From NCBI RefSeq assembly GCF_027533645.1, contig NZ_JAQAGY010000001.1:620001-684000 (forward strand): 64,000 nt of DNA, written 5' to 3'. The number at the start of each line of letters is the position of its first letter. The stretch's first letter is position 1. Under the pieces are notes generated by a model, which saw nothing but the letters and a program-made list of their open reading frames with translations, made no database searches and was not told where the DNA came from. Of the stretch, positions 24,915-34,013 are shown piece after piece. Position numbers and translations under genes: made by a program. The stretch comes from Paenibacillus caseinilyticus. Its GTDB lineage: Bacteria; Bacillota; Bacilli; Paenibacillales; NBRC-103111.

Positions 24915-26282
24915 ATGAGCTTGACAACCTGCACGATTCATGTCACCCAGCGGCAGGAACGGGCCGTATATTTGACGAGCGAACTGGCACGGGAACTGAA
25001 ACTGTCCAAAACCCGGACCGTGACTGTGAAACTCGGCAGCAAGAGCGTCTCCTTAAGCCTTAAGCTGCTCAAAAAAAGCGGCCATCACCTGTATTTGACC
25101 CCATCGGTATACAGCCAATTGAAGCTTCCCCGCAATGGTTCGGCGATGGCGACCAGCGCCACCGGCAAAGAGATCCGCCTCGGCCCGATGATCGGCATTC
25201 TCACCAACGTGGTCAAGAGCAGCAGCGCCCCTTTTGGCTCGCGTACGGAATTCATCCGCCAATTCATGCGCGTGGGCTCCGACAAGGCGTTCTACTTCGG
25301 CTTCTCGCCCCACGACGTCAACTGGTCGCAGGAGACGGTCAACGCTATTGTGCCGCAGAGCGAAGGAGGCTGGACGCGCAAGGTGCTCCCGCTGCCCGAC
25401 GTCGTCTATAACCGGCTCCCGAGCCGCAAAGCCGAGAAGCTGGCTTCCATGAACGCCTTCAAGCAGCGCTTCATCCGCCGGGGCATCCCCCTGTTCAACT
25501 GGAGCTTCTTCGACAAGTGGGATGTCTACCATCTGCTCGAGGGGACCGAGGCGTTCCGGTATGTGCCGGAATCCAAGATCAATCCGAACAGCCTGCAAGT
25601 GAAGGAGATGCTCGAGAAGCACAAATTCCTCTATCTGAAACCGACCGCCGGTTCCCTCGGCATCGGCATCTACCGTTTAACTTATAATCCGAAGCGCGGC
25701 TATTATGCACGTTTCCGCAAAGGCGGCCGCAATGTGCTCCTGCGCTTCAGCAAATTCGAATCGCTCATGGCACTTGTCAACCGCCACAGCGGCAATATGA
25801 ACGGCTACGTCATCCAACAGGGTATCCGGCTCATTGAGATCGATACGTGCCCGATCGACTTCCGTTTCCATATGACGAAGAACAGCAGCAACCAGTGGGT
25901 CGTTGCGGCGATCGGCGCCAAGAAAGCCGGCAAAGGCAGCGTGACCACCCACGTGCGGACCGGCGGCATGCTGATGACCCCCGAGCAGGTGCTGAAGCAG
26001 ATCTTCGGTTCGCGGGCAGATACCGTGCTCTCGAACGCCAAGGAATCGGCGATCAAGCTCGCAGAAGACATTGAGACCAAACACCGGCATACGCTCGGGG
26101 AGCTCGGCTTTGATATCGGGATCGACCAGAGCGAGCGGATCTGGATGTTCGAGGCGAACTCCAAGCCGGGCCGTTCGATCTTCAAGCATCCGGCCCTGAA
26201 GGACCAAGGGAGGGCGTCCCTGCAGTATATCTATGACTATTGCCTCTACTTGAGCCGATTTCGGTCAAGGAGGGATTCCTGA
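24915..26282 (+). CDS. YheC/YheD family ATP-grasp protein 3, with N-terminal beta domain
   Basis: The 455-residue protein has the same two-part layout as paralogue 1: a beta-rich N-domain (ERAVYLTSELARELKL, TVKLGSKSVSLSLKLLKK, EIRLGPMIGIL, residues 1-100) and an ATP-grasp domain with KPTAGSLGIGIYRL near 243, IDFRFHM near 315 and FEANSKPGRSIF near 412. The ATG at 24915 follows CCAGGAGG. The preceding 296-base gap, the longest in the cluster, has three palindromes, so it may have its own promoter. Its stop directly abuts the start of paralogue 4. Confidence 0.85.
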   Translation: MSLTTCTIHVTQRQERAVYLTSELARELKLSKTRTVTVKLGSKSVSLSLKLLKKSGHHLYLTPSVYSQLKLPRNGSAMATSATGKEIRLGPMIGILTNVVKSSSAPFGSRTEFIRQFMRVGSDKAFYFGFSPHDVNWSQETVNAIVPQSEGGWTRKVLPLPDVVYNRLPSRKAEKLASMNAFKQRFIRRGIPLFNWSFFDKWDVYHLLEGTEAFRYVPESKINPNSLQVKEMLEKHKFLYLKPTAGSLGIGIYRLTYNPKRGYYARFRKGGRNVLLRFSKFESLMALVNRHSGNMNGYVIQQGIRLIEIDTCPIDFRFHMTKNSSNQWVVAAIGAKKAGKGSVTTHVRTGGMLMTPEQVLKQIFGSRADTVLSNAKESAIKLAEDIETKHRHTLGELGFDIGIDQSERIWMFEANSKPGRSIFKHPALKDQGRASLQYIYDYCLYLSRFRSRRDS

Positions 26283-27485
26283 GTGGACGCATTCCTACAG
26301 CAGAAGAAAGAGCGGAGGCCTACGATGGCCATCCTCACTCACGCGGATGAAAAAAGAATTTTTCGCGGGAATCGGGAAAATTTTGTCGATCTGATCCGCA
26401 AGGGAGAGGAGTCCGGCGTGCTCGTCTATGTCATGACGACCACCGACTTCAAACTCAGCGGCGGCAAGGCCATCGGCTATACGTACCATTCCGCCAAGAA
26501 GAAGTGGCAGCGTGAGGAACTCCCCCTCCCGCACGTGATTTACAACCGGATTCCTTACCGCAAGTTCGAGCTGATCCCCGAGGTGCAGCAGGTGCTCCAG
26601 ACCTGCCTGCGCCATGGGCAGATCCACTTTTTCAACCCGTCCTTCTTCAACAAGTGGACGCTCTTCGAATGGCTGAACAAATCGAAGGAAACCCGGAGCG
26701 TCATCCCCGCCACGCTCCGTCTGTCCTCCGGGGGCGAAGAGATCGAGAAGCTGCTGGGCACCTACCCGATCCTCTACCTGAAGCCGATCCGAGGCAAGGC
26801 CGGCAAAGGGATCATGAAGGTAAGCCGGTCGGGCACCAGCAACCAATCCCGGATGTTCGAGCTGAGCATTCAGGAGAAAACCAAGAGCCATATCTCCCGG
26901 TACCCGACGGCCCGCCAGCTGTGGACCGAGCTGGAGCCGATGGTCGGCACCCAGGATTACATCGTGCAGCAGGGCATTACGTTATCCCACTATAAGCAGC
27001 GGCCCTTCGACCTGCGTGTCCTCGTACAGAAGAACGGCAAAGGACTGTGGACCGTCGCGGGCATCGGTGCCCGGCTCGCCGGCAAAATGAGCATCACGAC
27101 GCATGTGCCCCGGGGAGGGTCGATCGACGATCCCGCCAAGCTGCTCGCCTACTCCTTCGGGACTACGACGGCGAAGCGCATCCTGATTCGGGCGAAGAAA
27201 ACCGCCCTCACGGTCGCGAAGCGGATCGAGTATGCCAGCGGCCATGTCCTGGGGGAGATGTCGATGGACCTCGGGGTGGACAGCGATGGGCACATCTGGT
27301 TCTTCGAGGCGAATTCCAAGCCGATGAAGTTCGATGAACCGCCGATCCGCCAGAAATCGCTGGAGAATCTGATCCAATACTGCATCCATCTCTCCAAGAT
27401 CAAACGGAGTGCGGCTGCCGGTGAGTCAGCCGCCTCCCTGAATCAACTGACAGGGGGCCGCCAGCCCAAACGGCGGAGGGGGTAA
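26283..27485 (+). CDS. YheC/YheD family ATP-grasp protein 4
   Basis: The 400-residue paralogue without N-terminal beta domain starts at a GTG directly after the TGA of paralogue 3, with AAGGAGG nine bases upstream, so the two are translationally linked. ATP-grasp marks are KPIRGKAGKGIMKV near 167, FDLRVLVQKNGKG near 240 and FFEANSKPMKF near 339. A basic low-complexity tail (GGRQPKRRRG) ends the protein. Only six bases separate it from paralogue 5. Confidence 0.85.
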   Translation: MDAFLQQKKERRPTMAILTHADEKRIFRGNRENFVDLIRKGEESGVLVYVMTTTDFKLSGGKAIGYTYHSAKKKWQREELPLPHVIYNRIPYRKFELIPEVQQVLQTCLRHGQIHFFNPSFFNKWTLFEWLNKSKETRSVIPATLRLSSGGEEIEKLLGTYPILYLKPIRGKAGKGIMKVSRSGTSNQSRMFELSIQEKTKSHISRYPTARQLWTELEPMVGTQDYIVQQGITLSHYKQRPFDLRVLVQKNGKGLWTVAGIGARLAGKMSITTHVPRGGSIDDPAKLLAYSFGTTTAKRILIRAKKTALTVAKRIEYASGHVLGEMSMDLGVDSDGHIWFFEANSKPMKFDEPPIRQKSLENLIQYCIHLSKIKRSAAAGESAASLNQLTGGRQPKRRRG

Positions 27486-27491
27486 TCTCTC

Positions 27492-28595
27492 ATGAGCAAA
27501 CAACTTGGCATCCTCACCATGTATTTGTCGGGACGCAAAATGGAGGAACTGTCGTTCTTCCGCAAGCTCTGTGTCACCGGCAGGAAGCTGGGGCTCGAGG
27601 TGCTGGTCTTTACACCCGATGATGTGGATGAGGACCGGACCCGTGTTCAAGCCATGACCTATGACGCCCAGCAGGGATGGGTGCGGCGGTGGTGTCCGTT
27701 TCCCCCGCTGATCTACGACCGCTGCCGCTACCATGGCGTTGATAACTTCCGCAAGCTGACCCGCTTCCGCAAACGGCATACGGCGCTGAGGTATCTCAGC
27801 CGCCCTCTGGCCAACAAATGGACCATGCACCAGACGCTCTCCGAGCATGAGCAGATCGCTCCGCATATGCCGGCAACCGTCCGTTACCGGAGCGTGAAGG
27901 ATGTGCAGGATTTCCTGAAGGGGCACAGCGTCGTCTATATGAAGCCGAAGAGCGGAACGGGAGGACGCGGCATCGTCCGCCTGCAGCGGATGCAGGGCGG
28001 CGAAGCGGTCCTGCTGCAGGGAAGGGATCCGAACCGCCGGATACTGCCCTCGCAGAAAATCCTGGTCCGCCAGCTGCCGGTGAAGCTCAGCGGGTGGAAG
28101 CTGGAGGAGAAATACATCATCCAGCAGGGCATTCCCCTGACCCTGAAGGATGGGCGCGTGCACGACTTCCGGATGCTCGTCCAGAAGGACGGCGAAGGCT
28201 CCTGGCAGGTTACCGGGTGCGCCGGACGGATCGGACCGAGGCGGTCGGTCACCTCGAATCTGCACGGCGGAGGCACCGCCATTCCGATGGAGACGCTGCT
28301 CAAGAACCGGTTCGGCAACGACGAGAAGGTTGCCTCCATCAAGAAGACGGCCTACGCTTTGGGCCTGCATGTCGTGGAGCATCTGGAGAAGCAGTTCGGG
28401 ATGCTGTGCGAGGTCGGCATCGATCTCGCGGTGGATCCCAAGGGCCAGGTGTGGCTGCTCGAAGTGAATCCGAAGCCTTCGCGCGAGGTCTTCTCGCGTA
28501 TCGGCGAACGCGAGACCTACCGCCTCGCGATCACCAGGCCCCTGGAATTCGCACTATGGCTCTACAAACAAAAAATCAGCGGGGTTACCCGCTGA
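27492..28595 (+). CDS. YheC/YheD family ATP-grasp protein 5
   Basis: The 367-residue paralogue without N-terminal beta domain begins with a compact pre-ATP-grasp domain (KQLGILTMYLSG, PPLIYDRCRYHG). Marks are KPKSGTGGRGIVRL near 153, HDFRMLVQKDGEG near 222 and LEVNPKPSREVF near 320; it alone has Pro where the others have Ser after the metal-binding Asn. GGAGGGGG is the ribosome binding site. Its TGA lies inside the stem of the terminator that ends the cluster. Confidence 0.85.
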   Translation: MSKQLGILTMYLSGRKMEELSFFRKLCVTGRKLGLEVLVFTPDDVDEDRTRVQAMTYDAQQGWVRRWCPFPPLIYDRCRYHGVDNFRKLTRFRKRHTALRYLSRPLANKWTMHQTLSEHEQIAPHMPATVRYRSVKDVQDFLKGHSVVYMKPKSGTGGRGIVRLQRMQGGEAVLLQGRDPNRRILPSQKILVRQLPVKLSGWKLEEKYIIQQGIPLTLKDGRVHDFRMLVQKDGEGSWQVTGCAGRIGPRRSVTSNLHGGGTAIPMETLLKNRFGNDEKVASIKKTAYALGLHVVEHLEKQFGMLCEVGIDLAVDPKGQVWLLEVNPKPSREVFSRIGERETYRLAITRPLEFALWLYKQKISGVTR

Positions 28596-28600
28596 TTTTT
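28571..28600 (+). terminator. Terminator ending the ATP-grasp cluster, overlapping the stop codon
   Basis: AAAAATCAGCGGG (28571-28583) pairs with CCCGCTGATTTTT (28588-28600); the TGA of the last gene is at 28593-28595. The A- and T-runs let it also work for the convergent HAD gene. Confidence 0.85.
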
Positions 28601-28643
28601 CTTGTCTCTTGCCTGTATTGTTATGCCGCTCATGCTGTCAGCC

Positions 28644-29363
28644 TTACTCCTGCAGCCCTTGCTTCTGCAGTCCCTGCTCCTGCTGCTGTCCCGGCAGCAA
28701 ACCTACAATCTCCCGGAAATCGCGGATGCGCACATCCGCTTCGTCCAGCTCGCCTTCCTGGCGGAAGCCCGCATAATCGCAGCCGACCACGAACAATCCG
28801 TTCGTATGGCCGGCTTCCACGTCGGACGAGCGGTCTCCGACCATCCATGCGCTCGAGATGCCGTATTGATCCAGCAGCTTACGGACCAGATCTACCTTGG
28901 ACCGCGTGCCGTGCTCGCCGGCACTGAACAAGCCTCCGGTCTCGAAGAGAGGCTCGAGGCCGCGGGCGCGAACCACGCCCTTGACGTAGCCTTCGAGTCC
29001 GTTGCTGGCGGTGAAGAGCCGGATGCCGCGGGCCCGCAGCGCCTTCAGGGTCTCCTCGACCCCTTCATACAGCAGCCCTTCGCCCCTCGCCATGCCTTCT
29101 ACCTGGAATTGCAGCAGCAGCTCGTCGGCCCGGCGGTGTACCGCCGCGTCGGACTCCGGGATGACCTTCAGCCAGATATGCTCCAGCAGCATGCCGAGGC
29201 TCCCGAGGATAGATTCCTCCGGCGGCGTCTCTCCCTCATACAAGCCTTCGCTCCGAAGGCGGTCAAATGTGGCGTGATAGGCTGGAAGCAGCAAGGTTTC
29301 TGTTTGGAATAAAGTACCGTCGACATCGAAGATCATCGCTTCCGGCATCGTTCTCGCCGTCAT
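28644..29363 (-). CDS. HAD-family phosphatase (phosphoglycolate-phosphatase-like)
   Basis: The 239-residue protein is a HAD hydrolase with a helical cap: motif I FDVDGTLFQTE at 12-22, motif II FTASNGLEGY near 115, motif III Lys near 155 and motif IV MVGDRSSDVEAG near 172. PgpP/Gph-like enzymes split small organophosphates; the substrate is unknown. The last 15 residues are Gln-rich, coded by repeated CTGCTCCTG-like units. GAGGGGG lies about 10 bases before the ATG at 29363. Confidence 0.85.
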   Translation of the reverse strand: MTARTMPEAMIFDVDGTLFQTETLLLPAYHATFDRLRSEGLYEGETPPEESILGSLGMLLEHIWLKVIPESDAAVHRRADELLLQFQVEGMARGEGLLYEGVEETLKALRARGIRLFTASNGLEGYVKGVVRARGLEPLFETGGLFSAGEHGTRSKVDLVRKLLDQYGISSAWMVGDRSSDVEAGHTNGLFVVGCDYAGFRQEGELDEADVRIRDFREIVGLLPGQQQEQGLQKQGLQE

Positions 29364-29452
29364 TCATACGTCCCCCTCGTAGGTTAGTCGGCTCGCGAAA
29401 CAACCCCCTGCAAGCACTCAACCTTCATAGAACCATGAGGAGAGGGGGCTTG

Positions 29453-29983
29453 TCAATGTAACCAGCGGGGCCCGCCGATCGTCGCACTGTCAAAATGCAT
29501 CAGTCCGGCAAGGGGCACACGGAACAAAATCAGGAGGAGGGTCGTGATTCCTACCGACAGGACATACGCCAGCACCGGACGCCGCGAGTGCAGCCAAAGC
29601 ATCGGAAACATCATCAGATCGAACCCGAAGGACCACCACCAGCTCCATCCGTGACCATAGGCAATATGTCCGGTATAGGCATACAACGCTTCGGGGACCG
29701 CGAAGTAGGCGACCCATTTGAGGTATTGCCTCAGAGGCAGCCCCCCCTCCTCCGGACAGCCTCTCAAAAAGAGAACGACGGAACAAGGGAAGACGATCAA
29801 GGTGTATAAGAGCTCGGTGTGGATAGGATAAAGCGGCACATCGGGCACGAAGGCCCAGAGCAAGTAATCCGTCGTGAACACGAAATATAGCACGTTTCCG
29901 CAGATCATATAAAGGACGGTTGGATGATATCTCTCTCCCTGTTCCCATCCCCGGACCTTGAGAAAGCAGGCCAGCGTCACCAA
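29453..29983 (-). CDS. CBO0543-family membrane protein (start possibly an ATT at 30001)
   Basis: The protein has at least five hydrophobic segments and Trp/Tyr-rich loops (YGHGWSWWWSFGFDLMMFP), as in the CBO0543 group of clostridial and bacillar membrane proteins of unknown function. The first usual start codon is TTG at 29983, but it cuts into the first membrane helix and has no ribosome binding site at the right distance. AAAGGAGG lies 10 bases before an in-frame ATT at 30001, which would add six residues and complete the helix. Two more family members are at 30983 and 35927. Confidence 0.65.
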   Translation of the reverse strand: MVTLACFLKVRGWEQGERYHPTVLYMICGNVLYFVFTTDYLLWAFVPDVPLYPIHTELLYTLIVFPCSVVLFLRGCPEEGGLPLRQYLKWVAYFAVPEALYAYTGHIAYGHGWSWWWSFGFDLMMFPMLWLHSRRPVLAYVLSVGITTLLLILFRVPLAGLMHFDSATIGGPRWLH

Positions 29984-30248
29984 AGCAACCGCAATATGAA
30001 TAAGCCGTTCCCCTCCTTTCCGAGCCGACGCAGAATAACACTGATCCCTACTAGGATAAACAATTTTTGTAAATTTTATATAAAAAAATCTTTAAAATTC
30101 CCGGACCCCGTACAAAACGTCTTCCGGGGGGATGTGGAACATCTTCATACCCCCTTGGAGGCGATGATGTGAACAATGTCCGCGAATGTATACAACCCGT
30201 CATCGCATACCATCGAAAGTAGGAAATAGCCCCAAAGGAGTGATTGTT

Positions 30249-30839
30249 ATGGTTTTTGATCCTCAGTGGCCCCCGCAGCCGTGGCTTCAGCCATATTATC
30301 TGCAGCCCCCTTGGCAGCCCTGGCCTCAGCAGCGTTACCCGCTGCAGCCTTATTCATACCAACCTTGGCCGGAGCCTCCATACCCGGAACAGCCTTGGGA
30401 AGAGTGGCCGCGCCCTCAGGGGATGCCGGGCCATCATCCTGGACACCATCAGTTCGAGTCTTGGCTGTATCTTCCGGGTTTCCCTCCCCAGCACGGTTTT
30501 CCCCAACATCCCGGCTTTCCTGGAGAGAAGCATTGCCATGTGAGGACCATCGGCTATCCACCTGCGAACACTCCTCAGATTGTTGCACCGAACCCGCCTC
30601 ATTCTGTTCATGATCTGCATCTGGGATGGCAGCATCTCTGGTTAAATCCACCCCACCCCGGGCACTCCGGCCCTCACGGCTGGATTTATGTAACCCATTT
30701 GGATCCACATTTTGATGCCGTTATTGGGTGTATCTACGTAGGAAGCAACCATTACCGGAGAGTATGGATTCCTAGAAAAAGCATCCATGCTCATTTCCGG
30801 TTTCATAGAGAACCCGAAGAGACCGCTGCAACGGAATAA
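30249..30839 (+). CDS. Pro/Trp/His-rich low-complexity protein
   Basis: The 196-residue product is made of imperfect Pro-Trp-Pro-Gln and Pro-Tyr-Pro-Gln units in its first 75 residues, a His-Pro-Gly middle (HHPGHHQFE, GFPQHPGFPG) and a more ordered end (HGWIYVTHLDPHFDAVIGCIYVG). It has no signal peptide. Tyr/Trp/His-rich repetitive proteins of this sort are frequent in Bacillus and Paenibacillus spore coats, so a structural coat role is a guess. The ATG at 30249 has AAAGGAG upstream. Terminator 30847-30869 follows. Confidence 0.65.
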   Translation: MVFDPQWPPQPWLQPYYLQPPWQPWPQQRYPLQPYSYQPWPEPPYPEQPWEEWPRPQGMPGHHPGHHQFESWLYLPGFPPQHGFPQHPGFPGEKHCHVRTIGYPPANTPQIVAPNPPHSVHDLHLGWQHLWLNPPHPGHSGPHGWIYVTHLDPHFDAVIGCIYVGSNHYRRVWIPRKSIHAHFRFHREPEETAATE

Positions 30840-30846
30840 TAAGCGG

Positions 30847-30869
30847 GCCCTGTGAGAACAGGGCTTTTT
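30847..30869 (+). terminator. Terminator after the Pro/Trp/His-rich gene
   Basis: GCCCTGT-GAGA-ACAGGGC stem-loop (30847-30864) followed by TTTTT. Confidence 0.85.
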
Positions 30870-30982
30870 GTGCGGTGTCTGAACCGTTATTGGGCCGCAA
30901 GAAAAAGCCTCACGGAATGAAATCGGTATACGTTGTTACGGACAGGGGGAATCTATAACCAAAAGAAGGGGGAATGGTGCGA

Positions 30983-31453
30983 ATGGGGGTGTGGCTTCAC
31001 TTGATCGCTTCGATTATTGTATTCAATGTCACTGCTTTCTTGATTCCCAAAACACTATCCAACTCGGAGAATTACGTAACCTCCCTCTTCTCCTTGCTGC
31101 TTGTGCTGGTTACAGATGTAACCCTGAACTTGAAGTATGATCTTTACGGTTACTTTAATGAAGGCGTAGACGGTGGAGGCTTCATCGCTATTTATGGAAT
31201 CTACCCGGCCATAAATATTCTGTTCTTGAACCTTTTCCCTTACGAGAAAGGACTGATCGGCAGGAGCTTGTACTTTTTGTCCTGGTGGTTTTTTGCAGTC
31301 ATTTACGAGTACTATGCCGTGAAAGTTGGTTGGTTTTATTATCATGGATGGAGACTGGAGTATTCCATCTTTGTTTACCCCCTTCTTTATCTTCTGCTGC
31401 TCTGGAGCCTACAGGTGGCTCGTTCTTTAAATCGAAATACCATTAAGGGATGA
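30983..31453 (+). CDS. CBO0543-family membrane protein
   Basis: The 156-residue protein has four or five membrane segments (LHLIASIIVFNVTAFLIP at the start; SLYFLSWWFFAVIYEYYAVKVGWFYYHGW near the end). The WFYYHGW-like end matches the CBO0543 group. The function of the family is unknown. ATG 30983 is chosen because AAGGGGG lies 9-10 bases upstream; an ATG at 30974 is too close to it. It is more AT-rich than the genes to its left. Confidence 0.65.
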   Translation: MGVWLHLIASIIVFNVTAFLIPKTLSNSENYVTSLFSLLLVLVTDVTLNLKYDLYGYFNEGVDGGGFIAIYGIYPAINILFLNLFPYEKGLIGRSLYFLSWWFFAVIYEYYAVKVGWFYYHGWRLEYSIFVYPLLYLLLLWSLQVARSLNRNTIKG

Positions 31454-31547
31454 TCGCCGTCACATGAATCGGAAACCACAAAAACTTATAGAATCAGAGC
31501 GATATTACAAATAATAAAAAAAACTAAATCCTTACGGGAGCTAAACT

Positions 31548-32552
31548 ATGGACAATAAAAATTTAAAATTAACCTCAGCAGAAATTGGCACATTATGGGC
31601 GGAGTTTGTTAACGGAACTTCGGTTCATGTTATAAACAAATATATGTACAGCATCATTGAGGATCAAAAAATAAAAATATTATTTGAAGATGCCATAACA
31701 ATTTTTGAACAACAAAAACAAGAAATATCAACTTTTATTAAGAATGAAGGATTCCCAGTACCCATTGGTTTCAGCGACCTTGACCTTAACGATGGGACCA
31801 AACGATTATTTTCGGACACCTTCTGTTTGTATTACTTGCATATCATGACACTTCACGGAATGTTAGGGCATGTCTCTTCACTCTCTGCTTCAGTCAGAAA
31901 AGATTTGCGCCAATTTTATGACAAATGTGATGATGACGGAAAGAAAATGCACGATAAAACGGTTGATCTATTACTAGACATGGGGCTTTTTCAAAGAGAT
32001 CCCTACTTTTTCCCTGAAGAAAATCCCGAGTATGTTCTAGGGAAAAAATTTCTTGAAGGCTTTATGGGAGACAAACGCCCTTTAGCCGCTACCGAGGTTA
32101 TAAGCCTCTCATTCAATATAAAGAAGAAAATTCTCGAGAAAACCCTCTCAATTGCGTTCAGTCAAGTTACCCGCTCAGAAAATGTGAAAAAGTTCTTAAC
32201 CTCAGCACAACGGATCTCCGATGAACAGATTCAGAACTTAAGCGACATCTTACGCGAAGATAACTTGCCTGTACCCACATCGTGGGAAACGGAAATTACG
32301 ACTTCAACCGATTCCCCTTTCTCAGATAAACTAATGCTGTACCACATGGGCTTTTTGGTTCAGACGGCACAGGCCTATCATGGAGTAGGATTAGCTTCAG
32401 CGATGCGAACAGACCTTGTTGTTCTATATGAAAAGATCATAACCAAAAACCTGGCCGTTACAAAAGATTGGTTTGATGTAATGACAGAAAATAAATGGTT
32501 AGAGCAACCCCCGCTTGCACCCAATCGTAAGAACATAGCAAATATTAAATAA
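31548..32552 (+). CDS. DUF3231 family protein 1
   Basis: The 334-residue protein consists of two similar halves of about 165 residues, each a four-helix, ferritin-like bundle (KLTSAEIGTLWAEFVNGT ... PLAATEVISLSFNIKKK). Both halves have a Pro-rich link (GFPVPIGF and NLPVPTSW) and a DSPFSDKLMLYHM-type helix, the hallmark of DUF3231, found in spore-forming bacilli. No function is known. A second member (32621-33616) faces it across a shared terminator. Confidence 0.8.
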   Translation: MDNKNLKLTSAEIGTLWAEFVNGTSVHVINKYMYSIIEDQKIKILFEDAITIFEQQKQEISTFIKNEGFPVPIGFSDLDLNDGTKRLFSDTFCLYYLHIMTLHGMLGHVSSLSASVRKDLRQFYDKCDDDGKKMHDKTVDLLLDMGLFQRDPYFFPEENPEYVLGKKFLEGFMGDKRPLAATEVISLSFNIKKKILEKTLSIAFSQVTRSENVKKFLTSAQRISDEQIQNLSDILREDNLPVPTSWETEITTSTDSPFSDKLMLYHMGFLVQTAQAYHGVGLASAMRTDLVVLYEKIITKNLAVTKDWFDVMTENKWLEQPPLAPNRKNIANIK

Positions 32553-32585
32553 TACGACGATTACAGGGTTTCCCTAATGAAAAAA

Positions 32586-32607
32586 GCTGCCGGGTCCTTC
32601 CGGCAGC
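32586..32607. terminator. Shared terminator between the two DUF3231 genes
   Basis: GCTGCCGG (32586-32593) pairs with CCGGCAGC (32600-32607); AAAAAA on its left provides a U-run for the minus-strand gene. Confidence 0.75.
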
Positions 32608-32620
32608 CATCAACTTTACT

Positions 32621-33616
32621 TCAGCTTCTAAGCGCTACACGATCAGGTGCTTGTGGTGGTTGTTCAAGCCAGTGGTTTTTTATCATGATTTTTGCACCGT
32701 CATCTGCATAGTTAAGAACTTCTGTCATGAGCCGATTATATGTAACTCCCAAATCTCTACGGAGGCTGCCAGCAATAGATGCTCCATAATTAGCAATACT
32801 TGTGGCATTCAAAACGCTCACGTGAAACATCATCAGCTTGTCGGAGAATGGCGGTTTGGTTGACGGACTGATTGTAGAATCCCAAGTACTTGGCAAGGGG
32901 ATGTCATCATTCAATAATACTTCCCGAAATACACCCTCATGTTTTTCTGCAATCTCCTTTCCCCTCGCCATAAAATTCTTAACTTCTGAAGATCGAGCCA
33001 CTTGGGCAAAACCTAATATAAATGTTCTCCCCATTGAATTTGTCTCTAAAGATTTGGAGATATGAGCCAGTTCGATGGAGGTGACCGGTCTATGGCGTCC
33101 CCATATTCCGGATAGGAAGGATTCCTCTTTTACATACTCCGTTTTCTCAGGAATGGGTATAATCGGGGAACGAATATACGCCCCCTTTTGCAATAGAAGC
33201 TCTGAAGCTTGATTAAATAAGGTAACAAGTAATTCTAAGGCCTTTGTAAAAAATTGTCTTGTATCCGCTCTTGCAGATAATTCAAGGGATACTGCGCAGT
33301 TTGCTGTACCCATAGCCGCCATGTATTTCATATATCGCAAGGCAAAAAGATCCGAGTAGATCCTTGGGGCATCCGAATGGTAATCATCCTCAGTAAATCC
33401 ATCAGGAATAGGAATGTTATCCGTAGAGAAAATTTGTCGAACCCCCTCTACTATGAAGCTGATACTGCCTAAACCATTTTTTAAAACAGGATCCATTAAT
33501 TTGTCCTCGTTCACTTTTTGAAAATGGTTCACAATACATCCCGACATGGTGTTTTGCATATATGCATTCCATAATACGGCGATTTCAGACGCGGTTAGCT
33601 TTGAGTTATGTTCCAT
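32621..33616 (-). CDS. DUF3231 family protein 2
   Basis: The 331-residue paralogue of the neighbouring DUF3231 protein has the same two-half layout (NSKLTASEIAVLWNAYMQ; PVTSIELAHISKSLE; IPIPDGF; IPLPSTWDS; WLEQPPQAPDR). The ATG at 33616 is chosen because AGGAGAGG lies just upstream; the frame extends to 33724 but those residues are not family-like. The convergent pair has clearly diverged in sequence, so this is an old duplication or separate gains. Confidence 0.8.
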   Translation of the reverse strand: MEHNSKLTASEIAVLWNAYMQNTMSGCIVNHFQKVNEDKLMDPVLKNGLGSISFIVEGVRQIFSTDNIPIPDGFTEDDYHSDAPRIYSDLFALRYMKYMAAMGTANCAVSLELSARADTRQFFTKALELLVTLFNQASELLLQKGAYIRSPIIPIPEKTEYVKEESFLSGIWGRHRPVTSIELAHISKSLETNSMGRTFILGFAQVARSSEVKNFMARGKEIAEKHEGVFREVLLNDDIPLPSTWDSTISPSTKPPFSDKLMMFHVSVLNATSIANYGASIAGSLRRDLGVTYNRLMTEVLNYADDGAKIMIKNHWLEQPPQAPDRVALRS

Positions 33617-33862
33617 TAGTTCCTCTCCTGCTTTTAAGAGTAGTTTGTTTATAATTTCTTCAATTAATAATAAATTTATCCTACCTGTGGCAGCTTTTAT
33701 GCCAATAACTTTTCCCATTAACAAAACGTCCGGGCTTTTTGTGGCTGCGGTTGGCCAGCGCGAATAATAGGTAAACAGAGATGACTATCCGTAACCGTAT
33801 AAGTGGCAGCCGCTTGTCATACAACTCCTTGCTTCTCAGCTACCGTTCTTTGTTCGCTACTC

Positions 33863-33912
33863 AAAAAATGGCTACTCTCCATCACAGTGTACATTGGAGA
33901 GCAGCCATTTTT
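33863..33912 (-). terminator. Terminator of the EamA transporter gene
   Basis: A 19-base stem with one mismatch (33863-33881 with 33894-33912) ends in T6 on the minus strand, about 100 bases after the transporter stop codon. Confidence 0.85.
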
Positions 33913-34013
33913 TATTGTCACTACGAGGACTCGCTCAAGCGGGCGATCTTAAAACGCTAGAACTAAATTAGCTGCTAAAATCGTCGCTAAAGTCGTTCCC
34001 AATCACGAACGAC

